Shown in pieces: positions 1 to 12,987 of a stretch of DNA of 64,000 nucleotides. The stretch's first letter is position 1; the number at the start of each line of letters is the position of its first letter. The DNA is from Zhengitettix transpicula (lineage: Eukaryota; Arthropoda; Insecta; Orthoptera; Tetrigidae). Both the position numbers and the translations under genes were made by a program. Where the stretch lies: the NCBI GenBank assembly GCA_037074705.1, contig JAYJMR010000015.1, forward strand, positions 1-64,000. The letters are read 5' to 3'. The notes below the pieces were generated by a model. It had not been told where the DNA came from, did no database searches, and saw only the letters and a program-made list of their open reading frames with translations.

Positions 1-454
1 ACCAAAATTATTTAGCGTATTGTTCTGTGTAAATTTATGTGATTCAAAATATATTGATATCTTGTACACTGTTAACATATCTAACAGATATCTCGCTAAT
101 AAAGTACAGATTCTGCTTATACATTGCGATTCGGCTATTAGTAACCTCTATGCTTAGGGTAGCGTAACAATTACGCATTACATCGCAAAACAGTAGAGAT
201 ATCTAAAAAAAACATACTTTATTTTATTCAAAATTACATTTTAAACGAACATTTCAAGCTTTTCAGCCACATCATACGAATACTTTTTAAGAAAATGGCT
301 CTACTTCTATTTCCGATAAAGAAAAAAATTACGAAAAGTTTTATTCGTATCAGAATTCTGATTACATAAAAAATTTACTCAATTTCGCTACATTAGGACG
401 ATTTTTTTCAGACAATTTAAATATTTTTCAACGTCTAACTGATGAATAACAAAA
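1..454 (+). repeat. Partial HOR unit: one A monomer
   Basis: Three bases of a preceding monomer end ('acc' of 'gatgaatacc') are followed by an A monomer from 7 to 454. It has a private 'gctattagtaacc' and one A fewer in 'caatttaaatattttt'. The HOR is cut by the window edge. Confidence 0.9.
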
Positions 455-1349
455 ATGTGTACCGTATTGTTCCGTGTAAATTTAAGTGATTATAAATATA
501 TCGATATCTTGTACACTGTTAAAATATGTAACCGATATCTCGCTAATAAAGTACAGATTCTGCATATAAATTGTGATTCGGCTATTTGTAACCTCTATGC
601 TTGGTGTATCGTCATAATTACGCATTGCATCGCAAACAAGTAGAGATATCTAAAAAAAACATACTTTATTTTATTCAAAAATAGATTTTTAACGAACATT
701 TCGAGCTTTTCAGCAACATCATACAAATACTATTTAAGAAATAGGCTCTATTTCTACTTCCGACAAAGACAAATATTTCGAAAAGTTTTATTTGTATCAG
801 AATTCTGATTTCATAACAAATTTAAACAGTTTCGCTACATTAGGACGATTTTTTTTGAGACAATTTAAAATATTTTTCAACGTCTAAGTGATGAATAACA
901 AAAATTAACCGTATTGTTCCGTGTAAATTTATGTGATTCAAAATATATCGATATCTTGTACACTGTTAAAATATCTAACTGATATCTCGCTAATACAGTA
1001 CAGATTCTGCATATAAATTGTGATTCGGCTATTTGTAACCTCTATTCTTGGAGTATCGTCATAATTACGCATTACATCGCAAAACAGTAGAGATATGTAA
1101 AAAAAACATACTTTATTTTATTCAAAATTACATTTGAAACAAACATGCCGAGCTTTTTAGCCACATCATACGAATAATTTTTAAGAAAATTGCTCTACTT
1201 CTATTTCCGATAAAGAAAGAAATTACGAAAAGTTTTATTCGTATCAGAATTCTGATTACATAAAAAATTTACTCAATTTCGCTACATTAGGACGATTTTT
1301 TTCAGACAATTTAAAATATTTTTCAACGTCTAACTGATGAATAACAAAA
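455..1349 (+). repeat. Two-monomer unit: B + C/A hybrid (895 bp)
   Basis: B (455-903) is followed by a monomer (904-1349) that starts as C and ends as A without the 27-bp deletion ('ttcagacaatttaaaat', then 'gatgaataac'), so one monomer is missing relative to B-C-A. The C-to-A switch is at 'gaataatttttaagaaaattgc', the same hybrid form later fixed in CAd. 'gataaagaaagaaatt' is a marker shared with 8514-8962. Confidence 0.9.
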
Positions 1350-2690
1350 ATGTGTACCGTATTGTTCCGTGTAAATTTAAGTGATTATAAATATATCGAT
1401 ATCTTGTACACAGTTAAAATATGTAACAGATATTTCGCTAATAAAGTACAGATTCTGCATATAAATTGTGATTCGGCTATTTGTAACCTCTATGCTTGGT
1501 GTATCGTCATAATTACGCATTGCATCGCAAACAAGTATAGATATCTAAAAAAAACATACTTTATTTTATTCAAAAATAGATTTTAAACGAACATTTCGAG
1601 CTTTTCAGCAACATCATACAAATACTATTTAAGAAATAGGCTCTCTTTCTACTTCCGATAAAGACAAATAATTCGAAAAGTTTTATTCGTATCAGAATTC
1701 TGATTTCATAACAAATTTAAACAGTTTCGCTACATTAGGACGATTTTTTTGAGACAATTTAAAATATTTTTCAACGTCTAAGTGATGAATAACAAAAATT
1801 AACCGTATTGTTCCGTGTAAATTTATGTGATTCAAAATATATCGATATCTTGTACACTGTTAAAATATCTAACTGATATCTCGCTAATACAGTACAGATT
1901 CTGCATATAAATTGTGATTCGGCTATTTGTAACCTCTATTCTTGGAGTATCGTCATAATTACGCATTACATCGCAAAACAGTAGAGATATGTAAAAAAAA
2001 CATACTTTATTTTATTCAAAATTACATTTGAAACAAACATGCCGAGCTTTTTAGCCACATCATACGAATACTTTTTAAGAAAATGGCTCTACTTCTAATC
2101 CTGAAAAAGAGAAATATTTCGAAAAGTTTTATTCGTATTAGAATTCTGATTTCATAAAAAATTTACGCATTTCCATTACATTAAGACGAATTTATTGTGA
2201 AAACTTTAAATATTTTTGAACTTCTTACTGATGAATACCAAAATTATTTAGCGTATTGTTCTGTGTAAATTTATGTGATTCAAAATATATTGATATCTTG
2301 TACACTGTTAACATATCTAAGAGATATCTCGCTAATAAAGTACAGATTCTGCTTATACATTGCGATTCGGCTATTTGTAACCTCTATGCTTAGGGTAGCG
2401 TAACAATTACGCATTACATCGCAAAACAGTAGAGATATCTAAAAAAAACATACTTTATTTTATTCAAAATTACATTTTAAACGAACATTTCAAGCTTTTC
2501 AGCCACATCATACGAATACTTTTTAAGAAAATGCTCTACTTCTATTTCCGATAAAGAAAAAAATTACGAAAAGTTTTATTCGTATCAGAATTCTGATTAC
2601 ATAAAAAATTTACTCAATTTCGCTACATTAGGACGATTTTTTTCAGACAATTTAAAATATTTTTTAACGTCTAACTGATGAATAACAAAA
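1350..2690 (+). repeat. HOR unit B-C-A (1341 bp)
   Basis: B 1350-1797, C 1798-2242, A 2243-2690. B carries rare markers 'gtacacagtt', 'cagatatttcgc', 'caagtatagat', 'ggctctctttc' and 'aaataattcg', all shared with the B at 8963. A carries a private 'ctaagagatatc'. Confidence 0.92.
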
Positions 2691-4032
2691 ATGTGTACCG
2701 TATTGTTCCGTGTAAATTTAAGTGATTATAAATATATCGATATCTTGTACACTGTTAAAATATGTAACAGATATCTAGCTAATAAAGTACAGATTATGCA
2801 TATAAATTGTGATTCGGCTATTTGTAACCTCTATGCTTGGTGTATCGTCATAATTACCCATTGCATCGCAAACAAGTAGAGATATCTAAAATAAACATAC
2901 TTCATTTTATTCAAAAATAGATTTTAAACGAACATTTCGAGCTTTTCAGCAACATCATACAAATACTATTTCAGAAATAGGCTCTATTTCTACTTCCGAT
3001 AAAGACAAATATTTCGAAAAGTTTTATTTGTATCAGAATTCTGATTTCATAACAAATTTAAACAGTTTCGCTACATTAGGACGATTTTTTTTGAGACAAT
3101 TTAAAATATTTTTCAACGTCTAAGTGATGAATAACAAAAATTAACCGTATTGTTCCGTGTAAATTTATGTGATTCAAAAAATATCGATATCTTGTACACT
3201 GTTAAAATATCTAACTGATATCTCGCTAATACACTACAGATTCTGCATATAAATTGTGATTCGGTATTTGTAACCTCTATTCTTGGAGTATCGTCATAAT
3301 TACGCATTACATCGCAAAACAGTAGAGATATGTAAAAAAAACATACTTTATTTTATTCAAAATTACATTTGAAACAAACATGCCGAGCTTTTTAGCCACA
3401 TCATACGAATACTTTTTAAGAAAATGGCTCTACTTCTAATCCTGAAAAAGAGGAATATTTCGAAACGTTTTATTCGTATTAGAATTCTGATTTCATAAAA
3501 AATTTACGCATTTCCATACATTAAGACGAATTTATTGTGAAAACTTTAAATATTTTTGAACTTCTTACTGATGAATACCAAAATTATTTAGAGTATTGTT
3601 CTGTGTAAATTTATGTGATTCAAAATATATTGATATCTTGTACACTGTTAACATATCTAACAGATATCTCGCTAATAAAGTACAGATTCTGCTTATACAT
3701 TGCGATTCGGCTATTTGTAACCTCTATGCTTAGGGTAGCGTAACAATTACGCATTACATCGCAAAACAGTAGAGATATCTAAAAAAAACATACTTTATTT
3801 TATTCAAAATTACATTTTAAACGAACATTTCAAGCTTTTCAGCCACATTATACGAATACTTTTTAAGAAAATGTCTCTACTTCTATTTCCGATGAAGAAA
3901 GAAATTACGAAAAGTTTTATTCGTATCAGAATTTTGATTACATAAAAAATTTACTCAATTTCGCTACATTAGGGACGATTTTTTTCAGACAATTTAAAAT
4001 ATTTTTCAACGTCTAACTGATGAATAACAAAA
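2691..4032 (+). repeat. HOR unit B-C-A (1342 bp)
   Basis: B 2691-3139 ('agatatctagc', 'gattatgcatat'), C 3140-3582 (missing bases in 'attcggtatttg' and 'ttccatacatt'), A 3583-4032 (start 'attatttagag', extra G in 'attagggacg'). Several private changes make this a diverged copy. The missing base in C opens a chance 64-codon frame on the minus strand (3113-3307). Confidence 0.92.
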
Positions 4033-5382
4033 ATGTGTACCGTATTGTTCCGTGTAAATTTAAGTGATTATAAATATATCGATATCTTGTACACTGTTAA
4101 AATATGTAACAGATATCTCGCTAATAAAGTACAGATTCTGCATATAAATTGTGATTCGGCTATTTTGTAAACCTCTATGCTTGGTGTATCGTCATAATTA
4201 CGCATTGCATCGCAAACAAGTAGAGATATCTAAAAAAAAACATACTTTATTTTATTCAAAAATAGATTTTAAACGAACATTTCGAGCTTTTCAGCAACAT
4301 CATACAAATACTATTTAAGAAATAGGCTCTATTTCTACTTCCGATAAAGACAAATATTTCGAAAAGTTTTATTCGTATCAGAATTCTGATTTCATAACAA
4401 ATTTAAACAGTTTCGCTACATTAGGACGATTTTTTTGAGACAATTTAAAATATTTTTCAACGTCTAAGTGATGAATAACAAAAATTAACCGTATTGTTCC
4501 GTGTAAATTTATGTGATTCAAAATATATCGATATCTTGTACACTGTTAAAATATCTAACTGATATCTCGCTAATACAGTACAGATTCTGCATATAAATTG
4601 TGATTCGGCTATTTGTAACCTCTATTCTTGGAGTATCGTCATAATTACGCATTACATCGCAAAACAGTAGAGATATGTAAAAAAAACATACTTTATTTTA
4701 TTCAAAATTACATTTGAAATAAACATGTTGAGCTTTTTAGCCACATCATACGAATACTTTTTAAGAAAATGGCTCTACTTCTAATCCTGAAAAAGAGAAA
4801 TATTTCGAAAAGTTTTATTCGTATTAGAATTCTGATTTCATAAAAAAATTTACGCATTTCCATTACATTAAGACGAATTTATTGTGAAAACTTTAAATAT
4901 TTTTTGAACTTCTTACTGATGAAATACCAAAATTATTTAGCGTATTGTTCTGTGTAAATTTATGTGATTCAAAAATATATTGATATCTTGTACACTGTTA
5001 ACATATCTAACAGATATCTCGCTAATAAAGTACAGATTCTGCTTATACATTGCGATTCGGCTATTTGTAACCTCTATGCTTAGGGTAGCGTAACAATTAC
5101 GCATTACATCGCAAAACAGTAGAGATATCTAAAAAAAACATACTTTATTTTATTCAAAATTACATTTTAAACGAACATTTCAAGCTTATCAGCCACATCA
5201 TACGAATACTTTTTAAGAAAATGGCTCTACTTCTATTTCCGATAAAGAAAAAAATTACGAAAAGTTTTATTCGTATCAGAATTCTGATTACATAAAAAAT
5301 TTACTCAATTTTCGCTACATTAGGACGATTTTTTTCAGACAATTTAAAATATTTTTCAACGTCTAACTGATGAATAACAAAA
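4033..5382 (+). repeat. HOR unit B-C-A with many +1 indels (1350 bp)
   Basis: B 4033-4483, C 4484-4931, A 4932-5382. Single-base gains in homopolymers occur at 'ctattttgtaaacc', 'ctaaaaaaaaacat', 'ataaaaaaatttac', 'aaatattttttgaac', 'gatgaaatacc', 'ttcaaaaatatat' and 'caattttcgc'. The B open frame is frameshifted. C has 'ttgaaataaacatgttgagc', shared with the C at 13436. Confidence 0.92.
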
Positions 5383-6721
5383 ATTAACCGTATTGTTCCG
5401 TGTAAATTTAAGTGATTATAAATATATCGATATCTTGTACACTGTTAAAATATGTAACAGATATCTCGCTAATAAAGTACAGATTCTGCATATAAATTGT
5501 GATTCGGCTATTTGTAACCTCTATGCTTGGTGTATCGTCATAATTACGCATTGAATCGCAAACAAGTAGAGATATCTAAAAAACCATACTTTATTTTATT
5601 CAAAAATACATTTTAAACAAACATTTTGAGCTTTTCAGCAACATCATACAAATACTTTTTAAGAAATAGGCTCTATTTCTACTTCCGATAAAGACAAATA
5701 TTTCGAAAAGTTTTATTCGTATCAGAATTCTGATTTCATAACAAATGTAAACAGTTTCGCTACATAGGACGATTTTTTTTGAGACAATTTAAAATATTTT
5801 TCAACGTCTAAGTGATGAATAACAAAAATTAACCGTATTGTTCCGTGTAAATTTATGTGATTCAAAATATATCGATATCTTGTACACTGTTAAAATATCT
5901 AAATGATATCTCGCTAATACAGTACAGATTCTGCATATAAATTGTGATTCGGCTATTTGTAACCTCTATTCTTGGAGTATCGTCATAATTACGCATTACA
6001 TCGCAAAACAGTAGAGATATATAAAAAAAACATACTTTATTTTATTCAAAATTACATTTGAAACCAACGTTCCGAGCTTTTTAGCCACATCATACAAATA
6101 CTTTTTAAGAAAATGGCTCTACTTCTAATCCTGAAAAAAAAAATATTTCGAAAAGTTTTTATTCGTATTGGAATTCTGATTTCATAAAAAATTTACGCAT
6201 TTCCATTACATTAAGACGAATTTATTGTAAAAACTTTAAATATTTTTGAACCTCTTACTGATGAATACCAAAATTATTTAGCGTATTGTTCTGTGTAAAT
6301 TTATGTGATTCAAAATATATTGATATCTTGTACAATGTTAACATATCTAACAGATATCTCGCTAATAAAGTACAGATTCTGCTTATACATTGCGATTCGG
6401 CTATTTGTAACCTCTATGCTTAGGGTAGCGTAACAATTACGCATTACATCGCAAACAGTAGAGATATCTAAAAAAAAACAGATTTTATTTTATTCAAAAT
6501 TACATTTTAAACCAACATTTCAAGCTTTTCAGCCACATCATACGAATACTTTTTAAGAAAATGGCTCTACTTCTATTTCCGATAAAGAAAAAATTACGAA
6601 AAGTTTTATTCGTATCAGAATTCTGATTACATAAAAAATTTACTCAATTTCGCTACATTAGGACGATTTTTTTTCAGACAATTTAAAATATTTTTCAACG
6701 TCTAAGTAATGAATAACAAAA
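5383..6721 (+). repeat. HOR unit with C-started B and A/B hybrid end (1339 bp)
   Basis: The first monomer (5383-5827) begins 'attaaccg' like C but continues as B ('aagtgattataaat'), so it has lost the B ATG. C is 5828-6272. The third monomer (6273-6721) is A up to 'ttcagac' and ends 'gtctaagtaatgaataac' like B, so the following monomer is C. Confidence 0.9.
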
Positions 6722-7620
6722 ATTAACCGTATTGTTCCGTGTAAATTTATGTGATTCAAAATATATCGATATCTTGTACACTGTTAAAATATCTAACTGA
6801 TATCTCGCTAATACAGTACAGATTCTGCATATAAATTGTGATTCGGCTATTTGTAACCTCTATTCTTGGAGTATCGTCATAATTACGCATTACATCGCAA
6901 AACAGTAGAGATATATAAAAAAAACATACTTTAATTTATTCAAAATTACATTTGAAACCAACATTCCGAGCTTTTTAGCCACATCATAAGAATACTTTTT
7001 AAGAAAATGGCACGACTTCTAATCCTGAAAAAGAGAAATATTTCGAAAAGTTTTATTCGTATTTGAATTCTGATTTCATAAAAAATTTACGCATTTCCAT
7101 TACATTAAGAAGAATTTATTGTGAAAACTTTAAATATTTTTGAACTTCTTACTGATGAATACCAAAATTATTTAGCGTATTGTTCTGTGTAAATTTATGT
7201 GATTCAAAATATATTGATATCTTGTACACTGTTAACATATCTAACAGATATCTTGCTAATAAAGTACAGATTCTGCTTATACATTGCGATTCGGCTATTT
7301 GTAACCTCTATGCTTAGGGTAGCGTAACAATTACGCATTAAATCGCAAAACAGTAGAGATATCTAAAAAAAACAGATTTTAATTTATTCATAATTACATT
7401 TTAAACGAACATTTCAAGCTTTTCAGCCCCATCATACGAATACTTTTTAAGAAAATGGCTCTACTTCTATTTCCGATAAAGAAAAAAATTACGAAAAGTT
7501 TTATTCGTATCGTATCAGAATTCTGATTACATAAAAAATTTACTCAATTTCGCTACATTAGGACGATTTTTTTCAGACAATTTAAAATATTTTTCAACGT
7601 CTAACTGATGAATAACAAAA
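6722..7620 (+). repeat. Two-monomer unit: C-A, B missing (899 bp)
   Basis: C 6722-7166 and A 7167-7620. There is no complete B monomer between the A at 6273 and this C; the preceding A/B hybrid end marks the deletion. A contains a 5-bp tandem duplication 'cgtatcgtat' at 7506-7515 beside the EcoRI palindrome. Confidence 0.9.
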
Positions 7621-8962
7621 ATGTGTACCGTATTGTTCCGTGTAAATTTAAGTGATTATAAATATATCGATATCTTGTACACTGTTAAAATATGTAACAG
7701 ATATCTCGCTAATAAAGTACAGATTCTGCATATAAATTGTGATTCGGCTATTTGTAACCTCTATGCTTGGTGTATCGTCATAATTACGCATTGCATCGCA
7801 AACAAGTAGAGATATCTAAAAAAAACATACTTTATTTTATTCAAAAATAGATTTTAAACGAACATTTCAAGCTTTTCAGCTACATCATACAAATACTTTT
7901 TAAGAAATAGGCCCTATTTCTACTTCCGATAAAGACAAATATTTCGAAAAGTTTTATTCGTATCAGAATTCTGATTTAATAACAAATTTAAACAGTTTCG
8001 CTACATTAGGACGATTTTTTTGAGACAATTTAAAATATTTTTAAACGTCTAATAGATGAATAACAAAAATTAACCGTATTGTTCCGTGTAAATTTATGTG
8101 ATTCAAAATATATCGATATCTTGTACACTGTTAAAATATCTATCTGATATCTCGCTAATACAGTACAGATTCTGCATATAAATTGTGATTCGGCTATTTG
8201 TAACTTCTATTCTTGGAGTATCGTCATAATTACGCATTACATCGCAAAACAGTAGAGATATATAAAAAAAACATACTTTATTTTATTCAAAATAACATTT
8301 GAAACGAACATTCCGAGCTTTTTAGCCACATCATACGAATACTTTTTAAGAAAATTGCTCTACTTCTAATCCTGAAAAAGAGAAATATTTCGAAAATATT
8401 TATTCGTATTAGAATTTTGATTTCATAAAAAATTTACGCATTTCCATTACATTAAGACGAATTTATTGTGAAAACTTTAAATATTTTTGAACTTCTTACT
8501 GATGAATACCAAAATTAATTAGCGTATTGTTCTGTGTAAATTTATGTGATTCAAAATATATTGATATCTTGTACACTGTTAACATATCTAACTGATATCT
8601 CGCTAATACAGTACAGATTCTGCATATAAATTGTGATTCGGCTATTTGTAACCTCTATTCTTGGAGTATCGTCATAATTACGCATTACATCGCAAAACAG
8701 TAGAGATATGTAAAAAAAACATACTTTATTTTATTCAAAATTACATTTGAAACAAACATGCCGAGCTTTTTAGCCACATCATACGAATAATTTTTAAGAA
8801 AATTGCTCTACTTCTATTTCCGATAAAGAAAGAAATTACGAAAAGTTTTATTCGTATCAGAATTCTGATTACATAAAAAATTTACTCAATTTCGCTACAT
8901 TAGGACGATTTTTTTCAGACAATTTAAAATATTTTTCAACGTCTAACTGATGAATAACAAAA
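7621..8962 (+). repeat. HOR unit B-C-(A/C/A hybrid) (1342 bp)
   Basis: B 7621-8068 ('gtctaatagatg' private), C 8069-8513 ('gaaaatatttattcg' private), hybrid 8514-8962. The hybrid begins as A ('attaattagcg', 'ctgttaacat'), becomes C at 'ctaactgatatc' and returns to A at 'gaataatttttaag', keeping the full-length A end. Confidence 0.9.
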
Positions 8963-10304
8963 ATGTGTACTGTATTGTTCCGTGTAAATTTAAGTGATTA
9001 TAAATATATCGATATCTTGTACACAGTTAAAATATGTAACAGATATTTCGCTAATAAAGTACAGATTCTGCATATAAATTGTGATTCGGCTATTTGTAAC
9101 CTCTATGCTTGGTGTATCGTCATAATTACGCATTGCATCGCAAACAAGTATAGATATCTAAAAAAAACATACTTTATTTTATTCAAAAATAGATTTTAAA
9201 CGAACATTTCGAGCTTTTCAGCAACATCATACAAATACTATTTAAGAAATAGGCTCTCTTTCTACTTCCGATAAAGACAAATAATTCGAAAAGTTTTATT
9301 CGTATCAGAATTCTGATTTCATAACAAATTTAAACAGTTTCGCTACATTAGGACGATTTTTTTGAGACAATTTAAAATATTTTTCAACGTCTAAGTGATG
9401 AATAACAAAAATTAACCGTATTGTTCCGTGTAAATTTATGTGATTCAAAATATATCGATATCTTGTACACTGTTAAAATATCTAACTGATATCTCGCTAA
9501 TACAGTACAGATTCTGCATATAAATTGTGATTCGGCTATTTGTAACCTCTATTCTTGGAGTATCGTCATAATTACGCATTACATCGCAAAACAGTAGAGA
9601 TATGTAAAAAAAACATACTTTATTTTATTCAAAATTACATTTGAAACAAACATGCCGAGCTTTTTAGCCACATCATACGAATACTTTTTAAGAAAATTGC
9701 TCTACTTCTAATCCTGAAAAAGAGAAATATTTCGAAAAGTTTTATTCGTATTAGAATTCTGATTTCATAAAAAATTTAAGCATTTCCATTACATTAAGAC
9801 GAATTTATTGTGAAAACTTTAAATATTTTTGAACTTCTTACTGATGAATACCAAAATTATTTAGAGTATTGTTCTGTGTAAATTTATGTGATTCAAAATA
9901 TATTGATATCTTGTACACTGTTAACATATCTAACAGATATCTCGCTAATAAAGTACAGATTCTGCTTATACATTGCGATTCGGCTATTTGTAACCTCTAT
10001 GCTTAGGGTAGCGTAACAATTACGCATTACATCGCAAAACAGTAGAGATATCTAAAAAAAACATACTTTATTTTATTCAAAATTACATTTTAAACGAACA
10101 TTTCAAGCTTTTCAGCCACATCATACGAATACTTTTTAAGAAAATTGCTCTACTTCTATTTCCGATAAAGAAAAAAATTACGAAAAGTTTTATTCGTATC
10201 AGAATTCTGATTACATAAAAAATTAACTCAATTTCTCTACATTAGGACGATTTTTTTCAGACAATTTAAAATATTTTTCAACGTCTAACTGATGAATAAC
10301 AAAA
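8963..10304 (+). repeat. HOR unit B-C-A (1342 bp)
   Basis: B 8963-9410, C 9411-9855, A 9856-10304. B shares five rare markers with the B at 1350. B starts 'atgtgtactg'. C has 'atttaagcattt'. A starts 'attatttagag', as does the A at 3583, and has 'tttctctacatt'. Confidence 0.93.
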
Positions 10305-11646
10305 ATGTGTACCGTATTGTTCCGTGTAAATTTAAGTGATTATAAATATATCGATATCTTGTACACTGTTAAAATATGTAACAGATATCTCGCTAATAAA
10401 GTACAGATTCTGCATATAAATTGTGATTCGGCTATTTGTAACCTCTATGCTTGGTGTATCGTCATAATTACGCATTGCATCGCAAACAAGTATAGATATC
10501 TAAAAAAAACATACTTTATTTTATTCAAAAATAGATTTTAAACGAACATTTCGAGCTTTTCAGCAACATCATACAAATACTATTTAAGAAATAGGCTCTA
10601 TTTCTACTTCCGATAAAGACAAATATTTCGAAAAGTTTTATTTGTATCAGAATTCTGATTTCATAACAAATTTAAACAGTTTCGCTACATTAGGACGATT
10701 TTTTTGAGACAATTTTAAATATTTTTCAACGTCTAAGTGATGAATAACAAAAATTAACCGTATTGTTCCGTGTAAATTTATGTGATTCAAAATATATCGA
10801 TATCTTGTACACTGTTAAAATATCTAACTGATATCTCGCTAATACAGTACAGATTCTGCATATAAATTGTGATTCGGCTATTTGTAACCTCTATTCTTGG
10901 AGTATCGTCATAATTACGCATTACATCGCAAAACAGTAGAGATATGTAAAAAAAACATACTTTATTTTATTCAAAATTACATTTGAAACAAACATGCCGA
11001 GCTTTTTAGCCACATCATACGAATACTTTTTAAGAAAATGGCTCTACTTCTAATCCTGAAAAAGAGGAATATTTCGAAAAGTTTTATTCGTATTAGAATT
11101 CTGATTTCATAAAAAATTTACGCATTTCCATTACATTAAGACGAATTTATTGTAAAAACTTTAAATATTTTTGAACTTCTTACTGATGAATACCAAAATT
11201 ATTTAGCGTATTGTTCTGTGTAAATTTATGTTATTCAAAATATATTGATATCTTGTACACTGTTAACATATCTAACAGATATCTCGCTAATAAAGTACAG
11301 ATTCTGCTTATACATTGCGATTCAGCTATTTGTAACCTCTATGCTTAGGGTAGCGTAACAATTACGCATTACATCGCAAAACAGTAGAGATATCTAATAA
11401 AAAAATACTTTATTTTATTCAAAATTTTATTTTAAACGAACATTTCAAGCTTTTCAGCCACATTATACAAATACTTTTTAAGAAAATGGCTCTACTTCTA
11501 TTTCCGATGAAGAAAGAAATTACGAAAAGTTTTATTCGTATCAGAATTCTGATTACATAAAAAATTTACTCAATTTCGCTACATTAGGACGATTTTTTTC
11601 AGACAATTTAAAATATTTTTCAACGTCTAACTGATGAATAACAAAA
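10305..11646 (+). repeat. HOR unit B-C-A (1342 bp)
   Basis: B 10305-10752, C 10753-11197, A 11198-11646. B has 'caagtatagat', a lost stop that lengthens the chance frame to 78 codons. A has 'atgttattc', 'ctaataaaaaaatac' and 'caaaattttatttt' as private changes. Confidence 0.93.
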
Positions 11647-12987
11647 ATGTGTACCGTATTGTTCCGTGTAAATTTAAGTGATTATAAATATATCGATATC
11701 TTGTACACTGTTAAAATATGTAACAGATATCTCGCTAATAAAGTACAGATTCTGCATATAAATTGTGATTCGGCTATTTGTAACCTCTATGCTTGGTGTA
11801 TCGTCATAATTACGCATTGCATCGCAAACAAGTATAGATATATAAAAAAAACATACTTTATTTTATTTAAAAATAGATTTTAAACGAACATTTCGAGCTT
11901 TTCAGCAACATCATACAAATACTATTTAAGAAATAGGCTCTATTTCTACTTCCGATAAAGACAAATATTTCGAAAAGTTTTATTCGTATCAGAATTCTGA
12001 TTTCATAACAAATTTAAACAGTTTCGCTACATTAGGACGATATTTTTGAGACAATTTAAAATATTTTTCAACGTCTAAGTGATGAATAACAAAAATTAAC
12101 CGTATTGTTCCGTGTAAATTTATGTGATTCAAAATATATCGATATCTTGTACACTGTTAAAATATCTAACTGATATCTCGCTAATACAGTACAGATTCTG
12201 CATATAAATTGTGATTCGGCTATTTGTAACCTCTATTCTTGGAGTATCGTCATAATTACGCATTACATCGCAAAACAGTAGAGATATGTAAAAAAAACAT
12301 ACTTTATTTTATTCAAAATTACATTTGAAACAAACATGCCGAGCTTTTTAGCCACATCATACGAATACTTTTTAAGAAAATTTCTCTACTTCTAACCCTG
12401 AAAAAGAGAAAGATTTCGAAAAGTTTTATTCGTATTAGAATTCTGATTTCATAAAAAATTTACGCATTTCCATTACATTAAGACGAATTTATTGTGAAAA
12501 CTTTAAATATTTTTGAACTTCTTACTGATGAATACCAAAATTATTTAGCGTATTGTTCTGTGTAAATTGATGTGATTCAAAATATATTGATATCTTGTAC
12601 ACTGTTAACATATCTAACAGATATCTCGCTAATAAAGTACAGATTCTGCTTATACATTGCGATTCGGATATTTGTAACCTCTATGCTTAGGGTAGCGTAA
12701 CAATTACGCATTACATCGCAAAACAGTAGAGATATCTAAAAAAACATACTTTATTTTATTCAAAATTACATTTTAAACGAACATTTCAAGCTTTTCAGCC
12801 ACATTATACGAATACTTTTTAAGAAAATGTCTCTACTTCTATTTCCGATGAAGAAAGAAATTACGAAAAGTTTTATTCGTATCAGAATTCTGATTACATA
12901 AAAAATTTACTCAATTTCGCTACATTAGGACGATTTTTTTCAGACAATTTAAAATATTTTTCAACGTCTAACTGATGAATAACAAAA
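11647..12987 (+). repeat. HOR unit B-C-A (1341 bp)
   Basis: B 11647-12094 ('agatatataaaa', 'gacgatatttttg'), C 12095-12539 ('aatttctctac', 'ctaaccctg'), A 12540-12987 ('aaattgatgtg', 'attcggatattt', 'gaaaatgtctc'). Confidence 0.93.

Noticed and set aside
455..643. Recurrent 62-codon frame at the start of B monomers (about 40 copies) as a gene
   Set aside because: It starts at a class-specific ATG in the satellite and has no ribosome binding context, domain or signal I can recognise. Copies carry stops (35527, 39498, 43470, 46127), frameshifts (4033, 40812) or lack the ATG (5383 and the C/B hybrids), and most differences change amino acids. Repetition comes from the DNA repeat.
1350..1586. 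Longer 78-codon versions of the same frame (1350, 8963, 10305, 11647, 14329)
   Set aside because: They arise from one G-to-T change that removes the TAG stop in 'caagtagagat' (to 'caagtatagat'). The added tail is the A-rich 'ctaaaaaaaacatac' region; nothing suggests selection.
3113..3307. Minus-strand frame of 64 codons
   Set aside because: Created by a one-base loss in this single C monomer ('attcggtatttg'); other C monomers do not have it.
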